From contig NZ_CP192260.1 of assembly GCF_050574275.1 (NCBI RefSeq), positions 868,001-932,000 on the forward strand: a stretch of DNA of 64,000 nucleotides, in the 5' to 3' direction. Position numbers and translations under genes: made by a program. Below the pieces are notes generated by a model. The model saw only the letters and a program-made list of their open reading frames with translations. It was not told where the DNA came from and did no database searches. Shown piece after piece: positions 14,007 to 22,303 of the stretch. Origin of the DNA: Virgibacillus_F flavescens. GTDB taxonomy: Bacteria; Bacillota; Bacilli; Bacillales; Amphibacillaceae. Numbering within the stretch: position 1 is the stretch's first letter; each line of letters begins with the position of its first letter.

Positions 14007-16067
14007 TCAATTGGACTTTCGAAGCGGTTCCAGCATGTCAAACTGTTCCTCTGGCAATACATGTGTCTCCTCAGGTTGGCTGATTGTTTTCTTCCTATTC
14101 TTCCATTTCTGGGCTCTAAATATAACACCAACTTTTGCCTGCTGAACTTCCTTGACTCCTTGAATAACCAGCTGCATCGCGAAGATCGACAGAATAAATG
14201 CTAACAAAACCCATGCCAGTAAAGAATATTCACCAGCTTTGAATGCGTATCGATTAATGGAAATCAAACTGGACCAGTCATACGTTACAGTCTGTGGTGG
14301 CCCTGCCAGCATTCCGGATTCAATAATCGTACCCCCTAGGAAGATATTATAGACACCTAAATGGATAAAGATTAACAGCACCTGTATAAACTGCTGGCCA
14401 AACAACACAGCCATTCGTGGTCCGATATGCGGTAGAATGTGATTCCTGAAGATGTGTAACTTGCCGCCACCGAGTACGGTCGCGCTCATAATAAATTCAT
14501 TTTGCATAACTCGATTGATATCTTTACCGATTAATATCGTCGTCAAAGGAATAACCAATACCGTCAGAATAACTACCTCAACAGCAACTTTGTCAGCTAT
14601 ACTTTCTGTAATGACACCTCTTGAACCAAATATAATCATACTTAGTAAAATATAGGCGATTACACTTAATGGAACAAAGTGAATGGAATCGACCATTTTA
14701 CTAAACCACTGCTGTGCCCTCGGTTTTAATTTAAACGCGTAGAATAACCCGAATAACAAACCACCAAAAACGCGCAAAACAGCAATGAGCAGCCCGCATA
14801 AAAGCGTATACTTTGCCCCTACAACAATTTGATCAAACAGGCTGAATCCATATCTGTCTGAACCAATCAGAAACGGTTCTGTTGGTTTATGTGGCGGAGC
14901 ACTAATTAATGAACCATCGTCAGCGAACAGGAATTTAACTTGCTCGACATGGTTATCTGTTGTGATGGAATAAAACAGGCTATAGCCAATAACGACAATG
15001 AAAAACAAACAGCCGGCAGCAAATTTCCAGTTCTTCAAATGTTTTGCCAACACAACAAAAAGGTAAGTTACCGGTCGCCATGGCCGCAATTTTCGTATAT
15101 CCAAGCGTTTCATCGAAAAAATCACATTGCTTTTGAAGCGGAGCAGCCAGCCTTTTAGCTCAGCGGGACGCCATTTTTTCCACCATCGCTCCTTTTTCTC
15201 AATGGCATAACTATGAAGTTCTTCCGGATTGATCCATAAATCAATAATCTGAAAGAAAAAGTAAAATGGTGTAAAAATCATAAACAAGGAAATCGCGCTG
15301 TTGACCGGCACTAAATTTTCGACTAAAAAGTATGTAAATCCATTGATGTTATACATGCGTTCAATAACAAACTGGCTTGATAGCGTAGCCCAGATGATTA
15401 TTTTCATGTGATGAAAAGAGCTTGGCATAATATTTTTCAGCACATGAATCGTGATGATTCTGAATTTCTTAATACCCTTGCTTTGCAGAAATGATACGTA
15501 GTCCTTTAAAAACTCTTCCTCGATCATTAGCAGTAAAATCTTGAACATGGAGACCATTGGAAGAATAGCTAAGGTAATGATTGGTGCCAGGTACGCTTTA
15601 TCATCTCCAAGCGTTGCCACGCGAAAAATATCAACTGCGAATGTCTTATACACGTAAACTGATAACGCCTGCAGCAAAATCGCTATCATTAAGTCTGGAA
15701 TTGTCTCCAGGAAATCCAACACCCGCTTTATTGGATGAAGCAAATATTTTGGCAGAAAGTTTGCTGTTAAAGCAAAAATAAACGCTAGTGAAAGTCCAAT
15801 AAATACTGCTGCCAGCAAAATCTGCATGGAATAAAGGTACGGTTCCCACAGTATTTCAAGTAACGGTACTTTGACGACGTTTACTGTCCATGGTACTGAA
15901 TATAGCCATGTTTCCGGATCCATAAGTTGTTCTACAAATCTGAAGAACAGATCTATTATCCGGATTGGGTTCCATATTTTACTGTATACGATTAATGGCA
16001 GCATACTAACCACTGCAATTCCAACAACGCCAAGCAAATAAAACAGTAATAGCTTAAAAATCCGCAT
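14007..16067 (-). CDS. Fused DppB-DppC-type ABC permease
   Basis: The 686-aa protein joins two peptide/nickel-type ABC permease domains in one chain. Residues 1 to about 290 resemble DppB/OppB, with FLETIPDLMIAILLQALSV and the ATPase-contact loop around SKGIKKFRIITIHVLKN. After a basic linker near 300-330, the second half resembles DppC, with GSDRYGFSLFDQIVVGAKYT and a second contact loop at VLGGGKLHIFRNHILPHIGP. In most systems these are separate genes. No ATPase or binding-protein gene is adjacent, so its partners and substrate are unknown. It ends just before a terminator hairpin. Confidence 0.8.
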   Translation of the reverse strand: MRIFKLLLFYLLGVVGIAVVSMLPLIVYSKIWNPIRIIDLFFRFVEQLMDPETWLYSVPWTVNVVKVPLLEILWEPYLYSMQILLAAVFIGLSLAFIFALTANFLPKYLLHPIKRVLDFLETIPDLMIAILLQALSVYVYKTFAVDIFRVATLGDDKAYLAPIITLAILPMVSMFKILLLMIEEEFLKDYVSFLQSKGIKKFRIITIHVLKNIMPSSFHHMKIIIWATLSSQFVIERMYNINGFTYFLVENLVPVNSAISLFMIFTPFYFFFQIIDLWINPEELHSYAIEKKERWWKKWRPAELKGWLLRFKSNVIFSMKRLDIRKLRPWRPVTYLFVVLAKHLKNWKFAAGCLFFIVVIGYSLFYSITTDNHVEQVKFLFADDGSLISAPPHKPTEPFLIGSDRYGFSLFDQIVVGAKYTLLCGLLIAVLRVFGGLLFGLFYAFKLKPRAQQWFSKMVDSIHFVPLSVIAYILLSMIIFGSRGVITESIADKVAVEVVILTVLVIPLTTILIGKDINRVMQNEFIMSATVLGGGKLHIFRNHILPHIGPRMAVLFGQQFIQVLLIFIHLGVYNIFLGGTIIESGMLAGPPQTVTYDWSSLISINRYAFKAGEYSLLAWVLLAFILSIFAMQLVIQGVKEVQQAKVGVIFRAQKWKNRKKTISQPEETHVLPEEQFDMLEPLRKSN

Positions 16068-16233
16068 AGATTTACCCCCGTATTTACGATAAATTATCTA
16101 TGTTGTAAATATCTCAGGTTGTTGTGTAAAATTTCCTATTTATCTATTATTTTTATAATATTACTACTATTTTACAACTATTTCAATATGAAAAAAACAC
16201 TCTGAAAAGAGTGTCTGTTAATACGCCGAAGCT

Positions 16234-16445
16234 GCTGAAAAAGTTACATGTAGTACAAAATAGATGGATCTACGATCGCATTTTCGAATATACTACGCTT
16301 TCCGCGGGCACGGCTTCAGCTTCCTCGAGAAAACCACTCTGCGGGATCTTCAGCTCGCGCTGTTCCCGCAGGAGTCTTCGTATATTCGAAAATGCTAGAT
16401 TGAGGTGGAAAGAAAAATTTTTAGAATCTATCTTTTTTCAGTAGT
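16234..16445 (+). repeat. Interspersed palindromic element, copy R2
   Basis: Starts GCTGAAAAAGTT and ends TTTTTTCAGTAG. Its inner arms are GCATTTTCGAATATAC and GTATATTCGAAAATGC: both arms differ from R1 at the paired position, so pairing is kept. The core has CTTTCCGCGGGCACGGCTTC and TTCCCGCAGGAGTC blocks. Confidence 0.85.
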
Positions 16446-16511
16446 AGAAAGTCTCCAATACGTCGCCCATTCTATATAATGTTGTTGAATCATTATTTTA
16501 AAGAATCGTTG

Positions 16512-16889
16512 TTAAACATTCCCGACTAGGGAGATAAAGCGATCGATATTGCCGGTTATTCGGTTGACTCCGTTGACGTAATAAAAGGTGGAGGCTGTTG
16601 CTGGGTCGAGTTTTTCTTGGGAATAGATGTAGACGGGCTTTCCTGTGCCTAGTGCCATTCCGAGCTCTACGTGACTGCTTTTGCCAGCGGGCATGAGCAG
16701 AATGAAAATATCACTACTGCAGACTGCGCTTTTTTCTTGTTCACCGATTGCTTTTAACGATTCTGTTTCCACTGCCTGCTGGTTCTTTGTCCAATCGTAT
16801 GTGTGCGTGAATCCTTTTGAAATTAGCTTTTGCGAGACGTAACGAACCATATCTTTGTTTTGAAAACTTGAAGCTATATAAAATTGCAT
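16512..16889 (-). CDS. Nucleoside 2-deoxyribosyltransferase-like protein
   Basis: The 125-aa protein has the compact Rossmann-like layout of nucleoside 2-deoxyribosyltransferase relatives: MQFYIASSFQNKDMVRYV at the start, SSDIFILLMPAGKSSHVELG in the middle, and GTGKPVYIY. The Glu in SHVELGMAL corresponds to the catalytic Glu of that family. Its actual substrate is not known; similar proteins in Bacillus are annotated as group-specific proteins. It lies 17 nt after the acetyltransferase gene at 16907 with a GAAAGGAT ribosome site, so the two are probably co-transcribed. Confidence 0.65.
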   Translation of the reverse strand: MQFYIASSFQNKDMVRYVSQKLISKGFTHTYDWTKNQQAVETESLKAIGEQEKSAVCSSDIFILLMPAGKSSHVELGMALGTGKPVYIYSQEKLDPATASTFYYVNGVNRITGNIDRFISLVGNV

Positions 16890-16906
16890 GAAATCTATCC
16901 TTTCGA

Positions 16907-17449
16907 CTAATTACTCCACTCGCTAGCAAGCATTCCATAAACCACGTGGTCTACGTAGTGATCGTATAACCATTCGGCTTGTCTGAGCTGTCCTTCTTCT
17001 ACAAATCCGAGGCGTTCTGGAATGGAGCGGCTTTTCTTGTTTTCATATGCTGCGCGAATGTCGACGCGGTTCATGTCCAGGTCGGTTAAAGCGTAATCGG
17101 TTAATGTTCGTGCGACACGGGTCATAATTCCATAACCTTGATAATTCTGGCCAAGCCAGTAGCCAATATACGCAACTTTATTGGACCAGTCCAGATTATT
17201 GAATCCGGCTGTACCGACTATGTTTCCTTTAAATCGTATTGCCAGTGTCAGGCTTCTTTTCTCTTCAAATCCACGTACGGTATGTTGGATAAAACCGAGT
17301 GTATCATCAACTGTAGTTGTTCCATCAACCCAAGGCAGCCATTCACGCAGATGTGTACGTGAAGCATCTGTTAGCTTAAATAATTCTTCTGCATCGTCAA
17401 GTTTCATTTGCTCTATGGTTAGATCGTGATCAATTTCTCGAAAAAACAT
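16907..17449 (-). CDS. GNAT acetyltransferase, RimL/YdaF type
   Basis: The 180-aa protein belongs to the ribosomal-protein serine acetyltransferase-like branch of the GNAT family. Visible signatures are HLREWLPWVD in the N-terminal region, the core TAGFNNLDWSNKVAYIGYWL and the acetyl-CoA loop GQNYQGYGIMT (RxxGxG-like), then NVRVDIRAAYENKKSRSIPERLGF-like sequence. The closest known Bacillus member is YdaF; the substrate is not proven. A GGAGCG ribosome site precedes the ATG. It is first in a two-gene unit with the deoxyribosyltransferase-like gene. Confidence 0.85.
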   Translation of the reverse strand: MFFREIDHDLTIEQMKLDDAEELFKLTDASRTHLREWLPWVDGTTTVDDTLGFIQHTVRGFEEKRSLTLAIRFKGNIVGTAGFNNLDWSNKVAYIGYWLGQNYQGYGIMTRVARTLTDYALTDLDMNRVDIRAAYENKKSRSIPERLGFVEEGQLRQAEWLYDHYVDHVVYGMLASEWSN

Positions 17450-17583
17450 GGTAAATCGCTCCTGTCAATGGGTTAGTATAGACCTTATCATACCACAATT
17501 GTATACTGAAATAGACAACTTTAACTCACGGAGATACGCCATTTTTCGGCGATTGCAAATTATTGTAATAGGAGGAGATTCAT

Positions 17584-18060
17584 TTGAAAAAAACTTCGCC
17601 CAAGTTACCACTCGCACCAGAAGAAAGAGCTGCATTGCGAAAAAACAAATTGAAATTGAGCGACATTGCACAGTGTGATACGGAGGAACTGGCGAGTGCT
17701 ATGGAATCCACCTTCGATCGGGCAAAATATCTGCGGGCGCTATCTATTTTCCAAGCAGTGCCATCGATCGGACCGAAGCTTGCAAAACTTGTCGTGGAGC
17801 TTGGATATTACGAATTTGAAGACTTTAACGAGGAAACAGGTGCAGAATTGACCAATCGCGCTGAGTTGCTGTATGGACATTGGATGGATCCGTGCGTGGA
17901 GGATACGCTGCGGTGTGTCGTTCATCATGCCACTAATCGAGGAAGCGATAAGCAATGGTTTGATTTTACGGCAGAACGTAAAGCGTTCCGAGCAAAGCAC
18001 GGGTATCCAGAATCGCGCCCGAAACTAGCCTGGCATGAAGATGAACGTTACGGTGAATAG
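17584..18060 (+). CDS. Helix-hairpin-helix protein, Cdd1/pathogenicity-locus family
   Basis: The 158-aa protein starts at TTG 17584, chosen because AGGAGGAG lies 5-9 nt upstream. The N-terminal half holds a helix-hairpin-helix region, FQAVPSIGPKLAKLVVELGY, which usually contacts DNA or RNA non-specifically. The C-terminal half has CVEDTLRCVVHHATNR and ends in a WHEDERYGE tail. This matches the small Cdd1 (pathogenicity locus) family, whose function is unknown. It is divergent from the acetyltransferase gene, with a 134-nt gap. Confidence 0.75.
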   Translation: MKKTSPKLPLAPEERAALRKNKLKLSDIAQCDTEELASAMESTFDRAKYLRALSIFQAVPSIGPKLAKLVVELGYYEFEDFNEETGAELTNRAELLYGHWMDPCVEDTLRCVVHHATNRGSDKQWFDFTAERKAFRAKHGYPESRPKLAWHEDERYGE

Positions 18061-18150
18061 AGCGCTCATAGTGGTAAATACTATAATAAATAATGGTTAG
18101 CAGGTATAATTAGGCTGAACGTGAACCACACAGAAATGGAGGTTTGTTCA

Positions 18151-18330
18151 ATGTTTAAAAAGATCATGAAAAAAGTAAAACATAATGTAGCTAAATACGC
18201 TGGGAGTGGCAGCAGCAGAAGACGTCACCGTCACCATAGCGGAAGTCGCAGCAGTAGTGAGCGATCGAGGCACTCTCCTTACCAGGGAAGCGGAAGATAT
18301 AAACGAAAAAGTTATAGAAGCAGCAGTTAA
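18151..18330 (+). CDS. Small Arg/Ser-rich basic protein
   Basis: A 59-aa protein starting at ATG 18151, with GGAGG 9 nt upstream; an upstream GTG at 18121 has no good ribosome site. An amphipathic lysine-rich start (MFKKIMKKVKHNVAKYAG) is followed by a low-complexity tail of Ser, Arg, His and Tyr (GSSRRRHRHH, SRSSSERSRH). I do not recognise a family. Such a charge pattern suits binding to nucleic acid or to an acidic surface such as a spore component. It ends 1 nt before a strong terminator, which supports a real gene. Confidence 0.6.
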   Translation: MFKKIMKKVKHNVAKYAGSGSSRRRHRHHSGSRSSSERSRHSPYQGSGRYKRKSYRSSS

Positions 18331-18331
18331 T

Positions 18332-18370
18332 AAAACCAGTTCCTATCGATTTTCGACGGGAACTGGTTTT
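18332..18370. terminator. Bidirectional terminator
   Basis: A 12-bp perfect stem (AAAACCAGTTCC / GGAACTGGTTTT) between convergent genes at 18330 and 18370. Confidence 0.85.
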
Positions 18371-19176
18371 TAGGTTTTTAATGCAGTTAATGCCCGATTT
18401 AATTCATGCGTTAAGTCGCGGGCGTTTTCATATGGCTCTTTAATAGCCAATAACCGTTCCAGCAAGTGTTTTGTAGGTGGCTGCAGTGTCAATTCCTCTG
18501 TCCAGGGACGGGATTTTTTTGACTGTGGAGTATAGGATGAATACAGCAGATAAAGTAGGATATCACCTAAATCGTAAAAGTCGTCCTGAATTAAGGTGGT
18601 TCGTTCTTTTGAATTCTCAAGCTTACGAGATAAGCCAAAATCGATAAGAAACAGCTTGCCATCCTTCATCATCATGTTTGGAATGCGGAGATCCTTATGA
18701 ACAATGTCCTTTCCATGCAAATACTCCACAATATCAACCATCTGTTTTAACAGCCGCAAAGCATCTTTTTCACTGAAATGATTATCCTCTCTAAATAAAA
18801 CATCCTCAACATTACTTCCTTTGATAAATTCCATTGTATAAAAAAAGTGGTCATTGTATGCGAAATGTCCATAGAGCTTAGGAATACACCGGTGGGCGAG
18901 CGAACCAAGAATGGCAATTTCGTTGTGATAAAGTTCCGGACCAGCGTCCTTTTTATGTTTGCTTGGTCTCATTTGCTTCAGTACACATTCACTGCTGGTC
19001 CTAAGATCCGTGCAGAGGTAAGTGATACCGAAGCTCCCCATTCCAAGTATTTTTAGGATGGTGTATCTATCCGCAACTGTGGCGCCTTTTTTGTAGGGGC
19101 GGTCAACCAGAAAGCGGTATGCGTGTTGAATTCGATGAAAAATAGCTATTGGATTCACCTCATTACCTTTTCTCAA
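18370..19176 (-). CDS. Hanks-type serine/threonine protein kinase
   Basis: The 268-aa soluble kinase domain has a glycine loop GMGSFGITYL, catalytic Lys in CVLKQM, catalytic loop HKDLRIPNMM and IDFGLSRK for the DFG motif. HKDLR replaces the common HRDLK but keeps the catalytic Asp and Asn. No transmembrane segment or PASTA repeats follow, so it differs from PrkC and resembles small cytoplasmic kinases. The long frame starts at TTG 19176; GTG 19158, with AAAAGG upstream, is an equally good start. Targets are unknown; it converges on the Arg/Ser-rich protein. Confidence 0.88.
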   Translation of the reverse strand: MRKGNEVNPIAIFHRIQHAYRFLVDRPYKKGATVADRYTILKILGMGSFGITYLCTDLRTSSECVLKQMRPSKHKKDAGPELYHNEIAILGSLAHRCIPKLYGHFAYNDHFFYTMEFIKGSNVEDVLFREDNHFSEKDALRLLKQMVDIVEYLHGKDIVHKDLRIPNMMMKDGKLFLIDFGLSRKLENSKERTTLIQDDFYDLGDILLYLLYSSYTPQSKKSRPWTEELTLQPPTKHLLERLLAIKEPYENARDLTHELNRALTALKT

Positions 19177-19299
19177 TTGAAAAATATGCGTCCTTATTAG
19201 TATAGAACAATGCTGATAGAAAAACCAAAGCTATAGATGAGTAGTTGATTGCAGTCTGTGGAGAATGGTCACTACATTCTAAAATACACTTATTACTAG

Positions 19300-19555
19300 T
19301 AAGTGGATCTGCGATCGCATTTTTGAATATGCGGAGCGCACCTTAGGGCACGGCTTCAGCTTCCTCGGAATGCAAAAACCGCTATTCCTCCGGGATCTTC
19401 AGCTCGCGCTGTTCCCGCAGGATAAGGAAGGCTTCTCTGAAAAGGCATCGCACGAAGAAAAAGTGCTTTTCTTTTTCGAGGAGTCTACGTATATTCAAAA
19501 TGCTAGGTATAAGTGGAGGGATAAATTTTGTGAATCCATCCCTTTTTCAGAAGCC
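19300..19555 (+). repeat. Interspersed palindromic element, copy R3 (long form)
   Basis: Arms are GCATTTTTGAATATGC and GTATATTCAAAATGC, where the C-to-T change in the left arm is matched by G-to-A in the right. The copy carries a ~55-nt extra segment (GATAAGGAAGGCTTC to TTTTTCGAGGAGTC) shared only with R5. It ends with CCCTTTTTCAG; the left CTGAAAAA end is not visible. Confidence 0.8.
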
Positions 19556-19656
19556 TTAAAAACGGGCGATCCGAGATAAAAGGGATCAAAACGTTCTTTT
19601 CTTTTTTCTTGCAATTCTGTATAATTAGTAGACATTCAATTAAGGAGGAAGTTAAC

Positions 19657-19716
19657 ATGCGAAAAAACTTAACATTTTTTTCAAACCAACAAGCAGGGGT
19701 GAAAAGAATCGGTTAG
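19657..19716 (+). CDS. 19-aa leader peptide of the MFS gene
   Basis: A short frame, MRKNLTFFSNQQAGVKRIG, has an excellent AAGGAGG ribosome site 8 nt before its ATG and a TAG stop at 19714. Codons 11-15 form the left arm of the hairpin described next. It lies 64 nt upstream of the MFS start. Size, ribosome site and overlap with a switchable hairpin are like the leader peptides of ribosome-controlled antibiotic-resistance genes. The peptide sequence itself matches none that I recognise. Confidence 0.7.
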   Translation: MRKNLTFFSNQQAGVKRIG

Positions 19717-19771
19717 ATAGGTCATTATTCACTCCTGCTTGTTTATCAGATGAATAAACAGCAGCAGGAGG
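19688..19771 (+). promoter_or_regulatory. Leader-peptide attenuator with alternative hairpins
   Basis: Arm A (19688-19703, inside the leader frame) pairs with arm B (19728-19743) over 16 bp with one G-U pair. Arm B also contains CTCCTGCT (19732-19739), which pairs perfectly with AGCAGGAG (19763-19770), the MFS ribosome binding site. The two pairings exclude each other. Confidence 0.65.
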
Positions 19772-19780
19772 ATAAAAAAA

Positions 19781-20977
19781 TTGAAAAAAGGTACATTAGC
19801 ATCACATAATATTCGTGTTTTATTTTGGGCGGAATTATTTGGAAGTGTCCGCTTTTTACAGCCTGTTCTGGCACTGTTTTATTTTGCTCGGGGACTAGAT
19901 GAATCTACTATTCTTTGGGTATTGTTATTCTGGAGTACGGGTGTACTGATCGGGGAAGTCCCGACAGGTATATTCGCTGACCGGTATGGGGCAAAACTGT
20001 CATTTATCATTGGCGCTGTTTTAAGTATGGTTAGTCATGGAATGCTTATTTGGGCGTACGATCCTTGGCTGTTCTTTGCCAGCAGTCTGCTAAGCGGATT
20101 CGCCGTTACATTTTTTAGCGGAGCGGATGAAGCGTTAATCTATGAATCTTTAAAAGAATCTAATGAAGCAAACAGGATGGATAAGGCGCTTGGAATTATC
20201 CAGTCGGCGCAATTTATTGTAATGGTTGTGGTTCTCATTCTGGGCGCGATCCTTGCAAAGGACTTAACGGATGATCAGTTTATCTTACTGATTTTGCTAG
20301 GTATTGGTTTCCAGTCCATTCAAATTCTATTATTATTTTTTGTTAAAAACCCAAGTGGACAAGGCAACTACCGTGAAAATCCTTTTAAACAGGTAAAAGA
20401 AGGAATGCTCGCGATTAAAAAAGCACCACACGTGTTATGGATGTTCTTAAATATTACGCTCGTATTCATTCCAACAGGCGCGATATTTGGTAACTTTAAT
20501 GACAAATTACTGAGCGATGCGGACTTACCAATTTATCTGATCGGCTTTGTATTAGCTGGTCTGTCTATTGTAAGTTTTGTTGTATCCCGTCTGATTGGAT
20601 GGCTGACATCACGTGTCTCAAGGGTTACCGTTTTATATGTAACCGGTGGCATGGGTGTCGTTGCGTTAATGTTGGCGGCATATTTCCGAGAAATACTTTG
20701 GATTTTAATCCTGATCATGATTGTCCTTAGTTTCGTCAGAACGGTTCGTTATCCGGTGTACGCACAACTTGCCAACGATATCATCCCGTCACATGTGCGA
20801 GCGACAACCATATCCTTACTGTCCATTATTGATTCCGTTTGCGACCTGCTTATTTTCAGCAGTATAGCAGGAATCGCAGTGTACGGTTTTGAAAAAATGT
20901 TTCTAGCATGTGCAGCTATTGCATTAGTCGGGTGTTTACTTCCGATACGGCCACTAGGCAGAAAGAAAATTGAATAA
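19781..20977 (+). CDS. MFS efflux transporter with leader control
   Basis: The 398-aa major facilitator has about twelve helices. The TM2-3 loop GEVPTGIFADRYGAKLS is a good match to the MFS loop motif. It starts at TTG 19781 behind a strong GCAGGAGGA ribosome site, the same site that arm B of the upstream attenuator can mask. The substrate is unknown; the leader peptide suggests induction by a ribosome-targeting compound and so a drug exporter, but this is inference from the regulation only. A terminator follows 10 nt after the stop. Confidence 0.85.
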   Translation: MKKGTLASHNIRVLFWAELFGSVRFLQPVLALFYFARGLDESTILWVLLFWSTGVLIGEVPTGIFADRYGAKLSFIIGAVLSMVSHGMLIWAYDPWLFFASSLLSGFAVTFFSGADEALIYESLKESNEANRMDKALGIIQSAQFIVMVVVLILGAILAKDLTDDQFILLILLGIGFQSIQILLLFFVKNPSGQGNYRENPFKQVKEGMLAIKKAPHVLWMFLNITLVFIPTGAIFGNFNDKLLSDADLPIYLIGFVLAGLSIVSFVVSRLIGWLTSRVSRVTVLYVTGGMGVVALMLAAYFREILWILILIMIVLSFVRTVRYPVYAQLANDIIPSHVRATTISLLSIIDSVCDLLIFSSIAGIAVYGFEKMFLACAAIALVGCLLPIRPLGRKKIE

Positions 20978-20986
20978 TGGCATGAA

Positions 20987-21026
20987 AAAAAATACAGTCA
21001 GGCGCTAGCTGCCCGGCTGTATTTTT
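20987..21026. terminator. Terminator between MFS and convergent gene
   Basis: AAAAATACAG / CTGTATTTTT stem with an inner GC-rich AGGCGCTAGCTGCC loop; A-run and T-run on the two sides allow action in both directions. Confidence 0.8.
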
Positions 21027-21030
21027 ACGA

Positions 21031-21390
21031 TTAGTATCCGACTTCGACCGCTGCGTTCACGATATACATTAAGTCGTTTTTATCCAATTTATCTTCAAGA
21101 AAAATCCCGCTCGTTGTAGCCATTCCACCAGAAACAACCTCTACCGTCACGGTGCCATAAGGAATCATGTCTTTAATCTTTTCTTCGTCAAGCTTCTCAT
21201 GATCAAGCGGAAGAGCAAGCTTTACATTAACTTTCATATTTTCCAGCCGCTGATCAGGCAAACTCTTTTCGATACCAGGCATCGAGTTATAATGGATCGC
21301 GTCCTTCACAGCGCGAGTAGAAGCTTTCGTCACGTCCTGCCCGTGGACATCAATCCCAGTTCCGGTTTGAATGAAAAGTATCTGTTGCAT
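21031..21390 (-). CDS. Lin0512-family conserved protein
   Basis: A 119-aa protein when started at ATG 21390, where AGGGGTGAT lies 4-8 nt upstream; an upstream in-frame extension of 22 residues has no such site. It starts MQQILFIQTGTGIDVHGQD, a diagnostic opening of the Lin0512 family, and ends MYIVNAAVEVGY. The family is widespread in bacteria and archaea without an assigned function. It stands alone here between a terminator and a divergent ATPase gene. Confidence 0.75.
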   Translation of the reverse strand: MQQILFIQTGTGIDVHGQDVTKASTRAVKDAIHYNSMPGIEKSLPDQRLENMKVNVKLALPLDHEKLDEEKIKDMIPYGTVTVEVVSGGMATTSGIFLEDKLDKNDLMYIVNAAVEVGY

Positions 21391-21532
21391 GCGATCACCC
21401 CTTATCTGTGTTCTACTAACTATCATTCCCGTGTAAAAAGAAATACAAACAATCATAGGGAGATCCGAATTTTTTTGGTAGACTATAGAAAGAATAGCAG
21501 ATGGACTATATGAAATGAGGTGTGCGCTGATT

Positions 21533-22288
21533 ATGAAACTAAGTCACGAGGACCAATATATAAAACGGGTAGATTTAAAAAAAGACAGCATACCCGCACG
21601 TGGAACGTTCCCGTTTAACCTGCCTGTTATGCAGAACTTCCGCGAATTGATCATGCACCCAAATGTTACCTATATCGTCGGCGAAAATGGAATGGGAAAA
21701 TCCACCCTGCTCGAAGGAATTGCGGTCGGGCTTGGCTTTAACCCGGAAGGCGGCACCCTGAATTTTAACTTCTCAAGCTATGATTCACACTCCATCCTGG
21801 ACGAACACTTACGAATTATAAGAGGGTTCAACCGACCTAAGGACAGTTTCTTCTTTCGTGCTGAAACCTTCTATAATGTATCGACGAACATAGAGGAGAT
21901 GGATGCCGATCCTTCAGGGGGACCAAAAGTTATCGATTCATACGGTGGAAAATCCCTGCACGAGCAATCCCACGGCGAAGCGTTCTTTGCAGCATTTATG
22001 AATCGATTTTATGGACAAGGCATCTATATCTTAGACGAACCAGAAGCGGCATTATCCCCGTTACGGCAAATGTCCATGCTGGCGCGCATCCATGAACTGG
22101 TTAACCAGGGATCCCAATTTATCATCTCCACACATTCGCCGATCATCATGGCATACGAAGACGCTAAAATAATTCAGCTGACAGAAGAAGGGATAGCTGA
22201 GGTTAGTCTGGAAGAAACAAGTCAATATACAATCATGAAACAGTTTTTTGAGGATAAAGATCGGTTGCTGCATCATTTATTTCAGTAA
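21533..22288 (+). CDS. AAA/ABC-type ATP-binding protein
   Basis: A soluble P-loop ATPase of about 251 aa starting at ATG 21533, with GAGGTG about 10 nt upstream; ATG 21515 is the alternative. Walker A is VGENGMGKSTLLEG, the signature-like segment is SHGEAFFAAF, Walker B is GIYILDEPEAALSP, and the switch His lies in FIISTHSPII. This is the pattern of small SMC-like/RecF-like AAA ATPases, often linked to DNA or RNA handling. The target is unknown. It lies 15 nt upstream of rlmH on the same strand and is probably co-transcribed with it. Confidence 0.8.
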   Translation: MKLSHEDQYIKRVDLKKDSIPARGTFPFNLPVMQNFRELIMHPNVTYIVGENGMGKSTLLEGIAVGLGFNPEGGTLNFNFSSYDSHSILDEHLRIIRGFNRPKDSFFFRAETFYNVSTNIEEMDADPSGGPKVIDSYGGKSLHEQSHGEAFFAAFMNRFYGQGIYILDEPEAALSPLRQMSMLARIHELVNQGSQFIISTHSPIIMAYEDAKIIQLTEEGIAEVSLEETSQYTIMKQFFEDKDRLLHHLFQ

Positions 22289-22303
22289 AAGGAAGGTATC
22301 GTT

